The notes under the pieces are model-generated. The model searched no databases. It was not told the origin of the DNA and saw only the letters and a list, made by a program, of their open reading frames with translations. Source: Roseiconus lacunae (GTDB lineage Bacteria; Planctomycetota; Planctomycetia; Pirellulales; Pirellulaceae). Taken from it: a stretch of 64,000 bases of DNA. The DNA is taken from positions 1 to 64,000 of the forward strand of contig NZ_VSZO01000053.1 of the NCBI RefSeq assembly GCF_008312935.1, in the 5' to 3' direction. Positions 29,329-37,950 of the stretch are shown piece after piece. A program made the position numbers and the translations under genes. Numbering within the stretch: the first letter of the stretch is position 1; each line of letters opens with the position of its first letter.

Positions 29329-29817
29329 TCACACCTTGGCGGCGTACTGTTCGGCGTACTCGATCGTCCAGGCGTCGATGATGTTTTCGAATTCTTCGAT
29401 TTCAACTTCATCGACGTTGCGAAACAGGGATCGGTTGAAGAACTCACGGTTCTTGATCGTTGCCTTCCCTTTTAAATCGAGAACGCGTAGATCACTGTAT
29501 GGTCGAATGACCATTTCGAATCGGCTGTACTGGTTGGTGCGCCGCCCGCTTTGGATCAGTAGATCGTCGCGGTAGCACGCCGTGCCCCAGCCGACTTCGC
29601 CGAAGAGTGCTTCTTGGCGAAATCCCGGAAAGGCATCGATGATGTTCCTAATCTTGGCATCGATCCGCTCTGACAAGCTCAGCCGAAACGAGGTGTGTAA
29701 GCGTTTGAGTTCCTCGTCGGTGAGTTCTTTGCGCTTTGCCTCGTTTTGCGATTGATCGCGGCGTTGTTCGCCCCGTTGGATCGCCGACTGGAGCCGAGAT
29801 TTAAAATCGTCGCTCAT
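29329..29817 (-). CDS. Conserved-looking hypothetical protein coupled to tex
   Basis: 162 aa, family not recognised. The N-terminal ~70 residues are highly charged and helical (RLQSAIQRGEQRRDQSQNEA). The rest looks like a mixed alpha/beta fold with several aromatic residues (FEMVIRPYSDLRVLDLKGKA, VEIEEFENIIDAWTIEYAEQ). No signal peptide or membrane helix. Its ATG overlaps the stop codon of the upstream tex gene in an ATGA arrangement, so the two are translationally coupled and probably work in the same process. An RNA- or ribosome-related function is guesswork. Confidence 0.8.
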   Translation of the reverse strand: MSDDFKSRLQSAIQRGEQRRDQSQNEAKRKELTDEELKRLHTSFRLSLSERIDAKIRNIIDAFPGFRQEALFGEVGWGTACYRDDLLIQSGRRTNQYSRFEMVIRPYSDLRVLDLKGKATIKNREFFNRSLFRNVDEVEIEEFENIIDAWTIEYAEQYAAKV

Positions 29818-32800
29818 TCCTTCGTCTCCGTCGCTTGACCCTCACCGGCGTCGTTGGACGAAGCGGCCGGTGCTGGTTCAGTGGCGGGGGCGTTTGCCTC
29901 TGGAGACGCAGGTGGTTGTGGCGTCGACTGCTCGGCGGCTTTCGGTTCAGCCGGGGGTTGTTCGGCGGGCGTCGAATCCTTGGCAGGTTTTTTCGGTGTT
30001 GTGTTTGCCGTCTCCGAGTCACCTTGTTTGGAGTAGAACTGCATGAGGTCACCGAAGGACCGCAGCGGTTCGTCGCCTTTTTGCATCGCATCGGAGATTG
30101 GCTTTGCTTCAGGCTTGGCAACCACGCGATACGATTCTGGTCGGTGTGATTTGCGACCGCGATCGTGCGGTTTGCCGCGTCCGCCACGTTGTCCTTGGCC
30201 GCCTTGCCCACGACCGCGTCCGCCGGATTGTCCCTGGCCGGAACGTTGTCCTCCGCCGCGGTTTTGTTGTCCGCCTTGGCCACGTCCGGTGCCCTGTCCG
30301 CGACCGCCTTGGCCACCTTGAGCCTGACCGCCTTGGGAACCTTGTCCCTGGCCACGGCCGCCTTGTCCGCGACCACCCTGGCCTCGACCGGATTGGCCAC
30401 GGCCACCTTGCCCACGCCCGCCGCCCTGGCCACGACCACGGCCGCCATCTCGGCCTTGGCGTTCCTGTTCCAATTCGGCCTCACGCTGCGGTGAGAGCGC
30501 ACTCAGGCCGACACGGCGACGTTTTTCATCGATGCCGGTGACCCAGGCAGTGATGACATCGCCGACCTGGATCGCTTCGTTTAGGTCTTCGACATAGCCA
30601 TCGCTCAGGCGGCTCACATGGATCAATCCGCTGCAATCGGGCGCGAGTTCAACGAAGACGCCAAAGCTCATCACGCCGACGACCACACCGATCACTTGAT
30701 CGCCAGGATTGAGGGTCTTGAGTGTCGGCATGGTGTTGAGCACACCTGGAGCGGGCCCACTGGTGGCGGCTTCACCGAAGGGATCACAAAGCCAATCGAC
30801 CAGTTGTGACACGCGGTAGCGACCGACTTGCCATTCTTTGATGCACTTATCGATCTTCGCTTGTTCGGGCCGCGGGCGACGGATCGGCTCGACCGTCGGT
30901 TGTGTCTCGTCGGATTGCTGAGGTGAAGCAGCAGCGTCGCTACCGCTGTCGGCGCCTTCGGCAGTGGGGCTTTCGCTTGCCGCCGATTCCGCGGGATCGG
31001 CGTTGCCGGAATCCGACTCGGCAGATTCGCCGGCGGGCGTTTGATCAGAAGTTGAATCTGATGAGACAGCCTCGGTGGTCGTCGCCGAATCGGTTGCATC
31101 GGAAGGTTCTGCTTCCGGCGATGTGGTAGCGGCGTCGGCTTCCGCTTCGGACGTTTCACCCGTCTCGGATCCGCCGTCCGCTAGCTTGAACTCGGATGCT
31201 TTGTCACCGGCGGTGTCAAAGTCTTCCACGGGTGCCGGGGCGGCCGGAGTTGTCGCGTCTACCAGCTTCGGCTCGGCGACCGGTTTTTCGTAGGAGGGGG
31301 CTTCGTATCCTGGCGGCGTGTTCGGTGGCAGTTCGATCGAAAGTGCTGAGGCAAGTTTTTTCGCCAACGCATAATCGTCAGGATGAATCAGCGTTCCGTC
31401 GAGCTCTTCGTCGCTACCAAAAACGCGCAGGAACGGCAGGGCTTGTCGCGATTGAACCGCAGAGTCCCAGCCTTCGACCTCCAGCAACTCGTTTCTTGCT
31501 TTGAAGAGATCGCTTTCGCGTTTCTTAACGATCGCGCCAGCGACTGATTTATTGACGCCGGGTAGTTGTTCCAGCCACGGCATCGCGGCGGCGTTCACAT
31601 CCACTCCGCCCCGGGAAGCCCCACTGGCCATCAAATGGCCAAGCGAAATCTCCAGCGCGTCGTCGGCGAGTTCGCTTTGGAACGAAGCCAAACGCAATCG
31701 CAATGGATCGACCTTGGCGTATGCCTGGGAGGGATGCAGGATTGAAAACGCGATCCAGGCAGCCGCTCGGAATCGTCGCGGGGTGGATCGCATTTCCGAG
31801 TTCGCGACGTCGCTGCTGGAGTAGGTGTCGGCGCCGGTGCGGTCGGCGACGGTCCAGCGGATCGAGCCATCGGGAGATTGGCTGATCAAATCACCGAGCG
31901 CGATTAAACAGGCGCGGCGGGCCGGGCCATTGCTGACAATCACCAAGTCCACGTTGTACTGGTGAATCAGCTCGCCCATTTTGGCAACCGCTTGGCTACG
32001 CACGTTGCCCGTTAATTGGCATGGCAAGTCTTCACCGTGCAGTACGCGACCGTCCGTGTTGACGATTGCGGTCGCCGCCGTCTTGGGACCGACAGCGTCG
32101 ATCGACATCACGACTTTGGCGTCCAGCGGTCCACGGTTGATGTGCTTGCGCAGGTGGTCGGTGACGACGCCGACCAAACGGGTGGACGCACGCTCGTGTA
32201 GTTCGTCCCACCAAGCCGCCTCGGCAGCTTCGCGGATGTCCGCTTCGTGCTGCATCACAAGATCGGACAGGGTGGATTCCAATTTGCGATTTAATCCGAC
32301 GACCGACTTTTTGATTTCGGCAACCAGTTTCGCCGCGTCGTACTCAAACGAGCACACTGCGACCTGGCTTCGCAAAGCCCGGCCAAGCATGACCACTTGG
32401 AACGCGCTCAGCTTACTTGCCGGTAAACGTTTGCCTTCGAGTGGTTTGAGCACGCTGACCAACCAGCGGCGACGACGCTGGCGGGGCGAAATCTTCTTTT
32501 TCTTCTTCGGCGCCGGCGGCTTTTTCGATTCTTTGACAACCTCGTGATCCTTGGCTTCGTCTTTGAAGCTCGGCAGGTCGGACGTCGTTTCTAGAGAATC
32601 CTCGGTCGAAGTGTCGCTAGACGCTGGTTCCGACTGGGATGCGGCAGGCATCTCCGAACTCTGCTCAATGCCTTCTTGGGAGCTCTGTTCCGTGCTTCCT
32701 TGAGGACTCTGTTCAGGAGTTTCTGCCGAACTTTGTTCAGTACTTTCTTGAGAACTTTGGTCGGGCGTAGCAGCCTCGCTCGACGCCTCTGGCTCGCTTA

Positions 32801-33545
32801 CCGCCTGGGGCTGTTCGGCCGATGTCGCCGCATTGGTGGGTGGATCCGAAGCGGGGGCGGCGTTCTCCGTTTCAGCCGATGGCTGGTCTGACGAAGCATT
32901 GTCTGACGAACTTTTCTCGGCGGATTCGCCGTCATGATCCTGGTCATCATCGGGATCGTTTCCGCCGATGTGTGGGTCATGAACGTTGGAAATATGAATC
33001 TTCGCGTTTCGGCTTAGCCAACGCACCGCGGCGCTGATCACGCGAGGGTCACCGGCGAGTCGATTTGGCAGGGCGGAATCGAGTCCGGCCACGGCTGCGT
33101 CCGCATCGGTGATCGCTTCTAATGCTTCGGCCACCGCTTTGGCGTCTTCGCTATCGCCCTTCTGTGGGTTAAGCAAACGAACGGCCAGGCGATTGGTATC
33201 CGAATCGACCCCCGTCGCGGTTTCTTGGCGAAGTCGTTTGGACAATCGTCCGAGCGTACGGTTGGAACCGCTCTTTCGAATCGCATCTCCGATCGCAGGG
33301 TCCTGCAATGGCGAGGATTCCCAGGTCGAGTACAGTTCGTCCCGAAACGTCGCAATCGCTTCGTCTTGCTGAACTGCGGCCTTGAGTGCCCAAAGCGTCG
33401 ACTCGTCGACTCCGCCAAGTTCATCGCGGCGATAGCGGGCCAAGAAAGGAGCCTCGTAACCTTGCTCGAGCAGTGGCAGGGCAAGTTTCAGACTCGATAC
33501 ATCGCAACGCCCACGTCGAGCGATCGCTTCTAGATCGACAGCCAT
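29814..33545 (-). CDS. tex: Enlarged Tex-family RNA-binding protein
   Basis: 1243 aa against about 770 for ordinary Tex. The N-terminal Tex domain (LKLALPLLEQGYEAPFLARY, RRDELGGVDE), the YqgF/RuvX-like nuclease fold (VVMSIDAVGPKTAATAIVNT), the helix-hairpin-helix part (LEQLPGVNKSVAGAIVKKRE) and one S1 RNA-binding domain (about 950-1020: GVVVGVMSFGVFVELAPDCS, GLIHVSRLSD) are all present. Three low-complexity additions are unusual: an acidic Ser/Glu/Gln-rich insert (about 195-350) ending in a Lys/Arg cluster, a second Ala/Ser/Glu-rich insert (about 748-890), and an RGQ/GG-rich tract (about 1025-1125) before a Pro/Ala-rich tail. Tex binds nucleic acid and influences transcription. The added tracts suggest extra RNA binding or condensate behaviour (inference). 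Confidence 0.9.
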   Translation of the reverse strand: MAVDLEAIARRGRCDVSSLKLALPLLEQGYEAPFLARYRRDELGGVDESTLWALKAAVQQDEAIATFRDELYSTWESSPLQDPAIGDAIRKSGSNRTLGRLSKRLRQETATGVDSDTNRLAVRLLNPQKGDSEDAKAVAEALEAITDADAAVAGLDSALPNRLAGDPRVISAAVRWLSRNAKIHISNVHDPHIGGNDPDDDQDHDGESAEKSSSDNASSDQPSAETENAAPASDPPTNAATSAEQPQAVSEPEASSEAATPDQSSQESTEQSSAETPEQSPQGSTEQSSQEGIEQSSEMPAASQSEPASSDTSTEDSLETTSDLPSFKDEAKDHEVVKESKKPPAPKKKKKISPRQRRRRWLVSVLKPLEGKRLPASKLSAFQVVMLGRALRSQVAVCSFEYDAAKLVAEIKKSVVGLNRKLESTLSDLVMQHEADIREAAEAAWWDELHERASTRLVGVVTDHLRKHINRGPLDAKVVMSIDAVGPKTAATAIVNTDGRVLHGEDLPCQLTGNVRSQAVAKMGELIHQYNVDLVIVSNGPARRACLIALGDLISQSPDGSIRWTVADRTGADTYSSSDVANSEMRSTPRRFRAAAWIAFSILHPSQAYAKVDPLRLRLASFQSELADDALEISLGHLMASGASRGGVDVNAAAMPWLEQLPGVNKSVAGAIVKKRESDLFKARNELLEVEGWDSAVQSRQALPFLRVFGSDEELDGTLIHPDDYALAKKLASALSIELPPNTPPGYEAPSYEKPVAEPKLVDATTPAAPAPVEDFDTAGDKASEFKLADGGSETGETSEAEADAATTSPEAEPSDATDSATTTEAVSSDSTSDQTPAGESAESDSGNADPAESAASESPTAEGADSGSDAAASPQQSDETQPTVEPIRRPRPEQAKIDKCIKEWQVGRYRVSQLVDWLCDPFGEAATSGPAPGVLNTMPTLKTLNPGDQVIGVVVGVMSFGVFVELAPDCSGLIHVSRLSDGYVEDLNEAIQVGDVITAWVTGIDEKRRRVGLSALSPQREAELEQERQGRDGGRGRGQGGGRGQGGRGQSGRGQGGRGQGGRGQGQGSQGGQAQGGQGGRGQGTGRGQGGQQNRGGGQRSGQGQSGGRGRGQGGQGQRGGRGKPHDRGRKSHRPESYRVVAKPEAKPISDAMQKGDEPLRSFGDLMQFYSKQGDSETANTTPKKPAKDSTPAEQPPAEPKAAEQSTPQPPASPEANAPATEPAPAASSNDAGEGQATETKE

Positions 33546-34066
33546 TTTCGGTCGGTCTCATGTTGGGGCCGGACGCCATTCGCGTTTTGATGGCGATCCT
33601 GGAATCGATTGAGTGCGGTGACGCCACTTTGGGCTTGTCCAAACCCATCACTATCGTCGCCACCGCGGAAAGGAACCCAGCACCCAGAAAGCCCTTGAAG
33701 AAAGCTTTGCAATCACGATTGCCACGGGCGCTAGCTGCGCGAGAATAGCGCGACCGGGGCTAGCTGTCAACTGAGGGGACGTGATTGTCGGCTAAATGAA
33801 GACCGGAACGTCCGGCCAAAGGTGGCCCTCATTCCTTCCTAGCTTGCCAATGCCATCGAAAACTGGGCCCCGGACGCACTGCCGCCGATCGTTCAGCAAC
33901 GGAAGGATCTGTCGCCGAGGCGACCGTCGGGCGTGAAACTAGGTCGTCGGTAATTTCCCCCAATTCGGCTTTACTTTCCCAGGCCGCAAAGTCGATACCT
34001 GCAACACCCCGGTCGCCGGAACGACCGGGCACCCAGGATGTTGATCGAGAACGATCCGAAGAATTA
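33546..34066. other. Divergent intergenic region, 521 bp
   Basis: Upstream of tex (minus) and of the plus-strand cluster starting at 34067. A stretch near 33715-33770 (GGGCGCTAGC ... GGGGCTAGCTGTC) may be a badly degraded copy of the dispersed palindrome. A minus-strand open frame (33829-34320) overlaps the next gene and looks like its shadow. No other feature was seen. Confidence 0.35.
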
Positions 34067-34396
34067 ATGAACAGATTTGATCGGCAACTGCCCCAAGGCT
34101 TGCGGGTTTGGAACCCAGGCCCAGCAGCGGATTCCAGCTCCGAAACCCAAGCATCGGGCGAAAATTCTCCGCCTTCGCCGCGGACTCGTCGAGAATTGGA
34201 CCGACTTTCAGGAATTGCTCCTGCGAAGACTCGCACCGTTCCGCTAAAAGTCTTTGTACCACTGCTGGTCGAAGCACAGGAACGTAACAGCGCCTGGCTG
34301 GCCGACTTCCAGGACGACAATGTTGTTATTGACGCCGACCTACATGAAGTCCTATTGGCCTACCAGAACTTACGGAACCAACGCGACGCCGCTTAG
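34067..34396 (+). CDS. Hypothetical protein upstream of ParA-like gene
   Basis: 109 aa, not recognised. The first ~50 residues are Ser/Pro-rich and probably disordered. The last ~50 (VPLKVFVPLLVEAQERNSAW through LHEVLLAYQNLRNQRDAA) look like an ordered helical segment with ordinary coding composition. The ATG follows GAAGAATTA. It ends 64 bp before the ParA-like gene and could be its regulator or partner, replacing the missing ParB. This is speculative, and the opposite-strand frame cannot be fully excluded. Confidence 0.5.
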   Translation: MNRFDRQLPQGLRVWNPGPAADSSSETQASGENSPPSPRTRRELDRLSGIAPAKTRTVPLKVFVPLLVEAQERNSAWLADFQDDNVVIDADLHEVLLAYQNLRNQRDAA

Positions 34397-34460
34397 CAAG
34401 CTGCTGATTTGACCGCGTGGCCCAAGGATCGACCCAAGGACTGGAGACGAGGACAGTAGG

Positions 34461-35285
34461 ATGCGCTCAATCGCGGTAATCAACCAAAAAGGTGGTGTCG
34501 GGAAAACAACTAGCTCGGTCAATTTGGCCGCCGCACTGGCTAAAACCGGACGCCGGGTGTGTGTGATGGACCTGGATCCGCAAGCACACGCGTCGCTACA
34601 TTTCGGGATCACAGCCGTCGGCGATCAACCCAGCATGTACGAGATCCTGTGTGGTGATGCGTCGATCGAACAAGCTCGGTGCAAAGTCAATGATTGCCTT
34701 TCGGTCGTCCCCAGTAATCTCGATTTGGCCGCCGCCGAGTTAGAGCTTGCCGGCGAAGTCGGGCGGGAAATGATCTTGCGCGATCGCCTGGAAGATGACG
34801 CCGAGCCGTTCGATTATCTGATCCTTGATTGCCCACCTAGCTTGGGTGTCCTGACGATCAACGCCTTGGTCGCCGTCGACGAAGTCTTCTTGCCGCTTCA
34901 GCCTCACTTTTTAGCACTGCACGGTCTAAGCAAGCTGCTGCGGACTGTCGAAGTCGTCTCGCGACGACTGAACAGCAAGCTGAGGCTTTCCGGTGTGATG
35001 CTTTGTATGTACGACAGCAATACTCGCCTGGCCGCCGAAGTCAGTACGGATATTGACGAGTTCTTTCAGGCAACCGGAGGCGGTCGCGCGTTCTTCCGAG
35101 GGGCCAAGTTTTTCAATACCCGGATCCGACGGAATATCCGTCTAGCCGAAGCGCCCAGTTTCGGGCAATCGATCTTCGAGTACTCGCCCGACAGCAACGG
35201 CGCCGTCGACTATCACGCACTCGCCGAAGAAGTGATCGAGCAGGAAGCGGCTGCCGTGGTAACGCCGGAACGCATGGCGGCATAA
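34461..35285 (+). CDS. ParA/Soj-type ATPase (MinD superfamily)
   Basis: 274 aa. The deviant Walker A of ParA proteins is at the N-terminus ([20 protein letters not shown]), followed by [15 protein letters not shown] (switch I), Walker [13 protein letters not shown], and the conserved [17 protein letters not shown] region. ParA ATPases position DNA or protein cargo by dynamic binding to the nucleoid. No ParB or parS site was found next to it, so this looks like an orphan ParA with a dedicated cargo rather than the chromosome-partition pair. It is followed by a probable amidohydrolase gene. Confidence 0.92.
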   Translation: MRSIAVINQKGGVGKTTSSVNLAAALAKTGRRVCVMDLDPQAHASLHFGITAVGDQPSMYEILCGDASIEQARCKVNDCLSVVPSNLDLAAAELELAGEVGREMILRDRLEDDAEPFDYLILDCPPSLGVLTINALVAVDEVFLPLQPHFLALHGLSKLLRTVEVVSRRLNSKLRLSGVMLCMYDSNTRLAAEVSTDIDEFFQATGGGRAFFRGAKFFNTRIRRNIRLAEAPSFGQSIFEYSPDSNGAVDYHALAEEVIEQEAAAVVTPERMAA

Positions 35286-35336
35286 CCAAGCCCACGTCGC
35301 GAAGTATTTAACGCCGCCAACACCACGTCGCCTCCC

Positions 35337-36113
35337 GTGTCGATTTTGATCACCTGTGAATTGGGCGGCTTTCGAATCCCTGAGTGGGTGGCGTCCCGCG
35401 ATTCTGCGGCGGATCGCAGTGCCGGCGGGATCACTGCCGGCGGTATCACTGCCGGCGTTCCCGATGTGCACGGTCCGTGGTGCGGCATCGCGTTTGGCGA
35501 GGCCGACCTGTGCGGCCGCGAAGCCGCGATCCAGCTGAGTAGCCGATTGCAGGTGCCCTGTTTGCTTCAGCCATTTTCGCCTGCCCTCGTTGATGTGACC
35601 CGGCCCACGGAGAGTCGCCGCGTCTTTGGCGCCCGGGGTCGCCAGCTTTCCGGCACCCAGCAAGCTCGTTTGCTCGACGAGTGCTACCATTCGTACTGGC
35701 GACGCGTCGAGGCTGCCGTGACGCAGATATTGGAGCACTTTACGTTTGTCGTTCATCTATCCGTTCACAGCTTTGTCCCGCATCGCAAAGGACGTTTCCT
35801 GCGTACCGATGTGGGGTTGCTTTACGATTCATCGCGCGAGCATGAGTCGGATTTGTGTGCCGACTGGATTGATGAGGTTTACTTCGAGTTCGGCAACTTG
35901 CGGGTGCGTCGTAATTATCCTACTCGTGGCGATCGAAATGCCTTGCATGGCAAGTTGCGGCAACGTTTTTCTGCCGATCAATATGTTGGGATCGAGGTCG
36001 CGTTGAATCGTTGGTGGGCTGGCCGAAGCAGCACGCGACGTGAAGAAGCGATCGCCGCACTTGCGGATTGCTGCGCAGAAACCCTTGGCCTGCCGTCATC
36101 GCTTCCTTCGTGA
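35337..36113 (+). CDS. N-formylglutamate amidohydrolase-family protein
   Basis: 258 aa with a GTG start (MSILITCELGGFRIPEWV). Family features include an N-terminal metal-site region (ILITCELGG), VPCLLQPFSPALVDVTRP, and the HLSVHSFVPHRKGRF segment with conserved His/Ser, then TDVGLLYDSSREHE. The family hydrolyses N-formylglutamate or related amides, but many members near other genes have unknown substrates. A short tandem duplication (GGITAGGITAG near residues 30-40) is visible at DNA level. The methyltransferase gene begins 13 bp after its stop, so they form an operon. Confidence 0.82.
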   Translation: MSILITCELGGFRIPEWVASRDSAADRSAGGITAGGITAGVPDVHGPWCGIAFGEADLCGREAAIQLSSRLQVPCLLQPFSPALVDVTRPTESRRVFGARGRQLSGTQQARLLDECYHSYWRRVEAAVTQILEHFTFVVHLSVHSFVPHRKGRFLRTDVGLLYDSSREHESDLCADWIDEVYFEFGNLRVRRNYPTRGDRNALHGKLRQRFSADQYVGIEVALNRWWAGRSSTRREEAIAALADCCAETLGLPSSLPS

Positions 36114-36125
36114 GTCAACCAGTCG

Positions 36126-36848
36126 ATGGCCCATCAATACACCGACGCTGTCGCGTCGCATTACGCCGCCTATCGCCCCCCGTTGCATGAGCTGATCTTA
36201 ATGCGTGTGATTGGCAATCAGACTCGCTTTTGCGACGGGCTTGATGTCGGCTGTGGCACCGGTCGCTCGTCGGTTGCGTTGGCTAAGTATTGTGAACGGG
36301 TTTGTGCGGTCGATCCAAGTGAGTCGATGCTTGCTGCCGCGATTCCCCATCGATCAATCCGCTACCATCAAGGTTCGGCTGAGGCGATTCCTATACCCGA
36401 TCGCTCGATCGATGTGGTGACGTTTGCCGGTTCGCTCTCTTACGCGAATCGACTGGCGACACTGAAGGAGCTTGCGCGGGTATGCCGGGCCGATGCTTCG
36501 ATCGTACCCTACGATTTTTCCATGCTAATCGACGACGTCTTGCGGCCCTTCGGCTTGGCCGATCAATCGCCCGACTCGACCTACGACCATCGTGCGGGTT
36601 TTTCTGGAGTGTCAGCGGTAGTCCAAGTTTTGGCCGATCAAGAACGCATCAGTCTTGAAATCGAACCGGTCAATCTGGCCCACGTTTTATTGGCAGATGA
36701 ACGTCGATACGACGCTTTTGCCAAGCTCTTTGGTACGACGTCGCCCTTAACTGCCCTCGCGAGTGCGTTGGCTAAGGGGCTCGACGCAGGCAAGCAAAAG
36801 ACGATCGAGGCGGATTTGTTTTATTCGCTTTATCGGTTTGATCGGTAG
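36126..36848 (+). CDS. Class I SAM-dependent methyltransferase
   Basis: 240 aa. The SAM-binding glycine motif is GLDVGCGTGRSSVALAKY (about residues 38-55), followed by the acidic end of strand 2 (VCAVDPSESML) and an IPIPDRSIDVVTFAGSLSYA post-II region, as in Methyltransf_11/25 proteins. It probably methylates a small molecule, with substrate unknown. It overlaps nothing but starts 13 bp after the amidohydrolase stop. Its 3' end is only 4 bp from the end of the convergent dehydrogenase gene. Confidence 0.9.
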   Translation: MAHQYTDAVASHYAAYRPPLHELILMRVIGNQTRFCDGLDVGCGTGRSSVALAKYCERVCAVDPSESMLAAAIPHRSIRYHQGSAEAIPIPDRSIDVVTFAGSLSYANRLATLKELARVCRADASIVPYDFSMLIDDVLRPFGLADQSPDSTYDHRAGFSGVSAVVQVLADQERISLEIEPVNLAHVLLADERRYDAFAKLFGTTSPLTALASALAKGLDAGKQKTIEADLFYSLYRFDR

Positions 36849-36852
36849 CCTG

Positions 36853-37908
36853 TCACGGCGTGAGTTCGATCATCGCTTTGACGCATCCGTCTTTGCGGTT
36901 TGCAAAAACATCGTAGGCGGTGACTCCGTCTTCGAGCGAGAAACGGTGGGTGATACACCAGGAAAGATCCATCGGGTTTCGCCGCAGTGACTCAGCCACC
37001 GGTTCCATCAAGCTTCGTGCGGGGCACCGGCCGGTGGCAAAATGAAGGTTCTTGTCATAGGCATCGACCGGGGAAAACGCAAAGTGCGGTTCGGTATGAC
37101 AGCCGATCACGGACATGCGGCCTCCCGGGCGGATCAAGCGAAATGCAAGTGCCTGGGCGGGTGGCAAGCCAACGAACTCCAAGACGGCATCGGCACCGCG
37201 GCCGTCTGTCTGGTCGGAAGTGAACTCTGCCGCCGCGTCCGGATCTGAAAATGCTATGGCGCCAAGCGCCTGAGCTTGCCGGGCACGCGCTTCGTTAAGG
37301 TCGATTGCAATGACCGTTGTGTTGGTTTGTTGGAGCGCAAAGCAGACGGCAAGTAAGCCGACTGTTCCGCAGCCGATCACAACAACACATCCGGGGTGCT
37401 CGTTTGCTTCAATAGCCAACGACGCCCCGAAGTAAGCAGTGCTCAGGTTGTCGCCAACCAGAAGTGCTTCGTCATTGTTCAGCCACGAAGGGATCGGCAG
37501 CAGTGTACCGTCCGCCAGCGGGACTCGGACTCGTTCTGCTTGACCGCCGTGCAGTCCCTGCCCGTTCTCGCGCCAGCCAAATAGTTGGCCGTCGGCGCAC
37601 CGGGCCGATAGGCCATGCGTGCAATAAAAGCATCGTCCACAACTGGTCGTGAACGGCGTACACACTCGGTCGCCGATCTGTAGCGTTTCGACTTTGTCTC
37701 CCTTGTCAATTACCGTGCCGACAAATTCGTGCCCCATCGCGGTTCCGGCGTCGAGTCCGGTTTCACGACCAAAATATGGATGCAAATCGCTACCGCACAA
37801 GCCCGCCGCTTCGACTTTGACGATCACGTCCGTTGCAGATTCGATTTGGGGGTCATCGACTTCTTCGACGGCGACGCATTCGATATCGTGAAAACAAATG
37901 GCACGCAT
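36853..37908 (-). CDS. Zinc-dependent alcohol dehydrogenase
   Basis: The start is placed at the ATG at 37908 (MRAICFHDIECVAVEEV), where the family N-terminus begins; the frame is open 19 codons upstream. 351 aa. Catalytic zinc ligands are in GLCGSDLHPYF and AMGHEFVG. The structural zinc cluster is CGRCFYCTHGLSARC. The Rossmann nucleotide site is VVIGCGTVGLLAVCFA. Members oxidise alcohols or sorbitol-type polyols with NAD(P). It is divergent from the HtrA gene, with about 42 bp between starts. Confidence 0.92.
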   Translation of the reverse strand: MRAICFHDIECVAVEEVDDPQIESATDVIVKVEAAGLCGSDLHPYFGRETGLDAGTAMGHEFVGTVIDKGDKVETLQIGDRVCTPFTTSCGRCFYCTHGLSARCADGQLFGWRENGQGLHGGQAERVRVPLADGTLLPIPSWLNNDEALLVGDNLSTAYFGASLAIEANEHPGCVVVIGCGTVGLLAVCFALQQTNTTVIAIDLNEARARQAQALGAIAFSDPDAAAEFTSDQTDGRGADAVLEFVGLPPAQALAFRLIRPGGRMSVIGCHTEPHFAFSPVDAYDKNLHFATGRCPARSLMEPVAESLRRNPMDLSWCITHRFSLEDGVTAYDVFANRKDGCVKAMIELTP

Positions 37909-37950
37909 AAGAATCCAGTGATATGCCCGGTGGGGAGGTCGGTTTGCGGT

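Noticed and set aside
30043-30541. Long plus-strand open frames rich in Pro, Arg and His or in Ala and Leu
   Set aside because: They are the mirror of the GRGQGG-coding tract of tex, and repeat composition alone keeps them open.
33829-34320. 163-codon minus-strand open frame
   Set aside because: Overlaps the 109-aa plus-strand gene and reads as Ser/Arg/Gly-rich low complexity; no start signal.
37729-37950. N-terminal extension of the HtrA frame
   Set aside because: It is antisense to the dehydrogenase gene and lacks the hydrophobic or regulatory content expected of HtrA N-termini.
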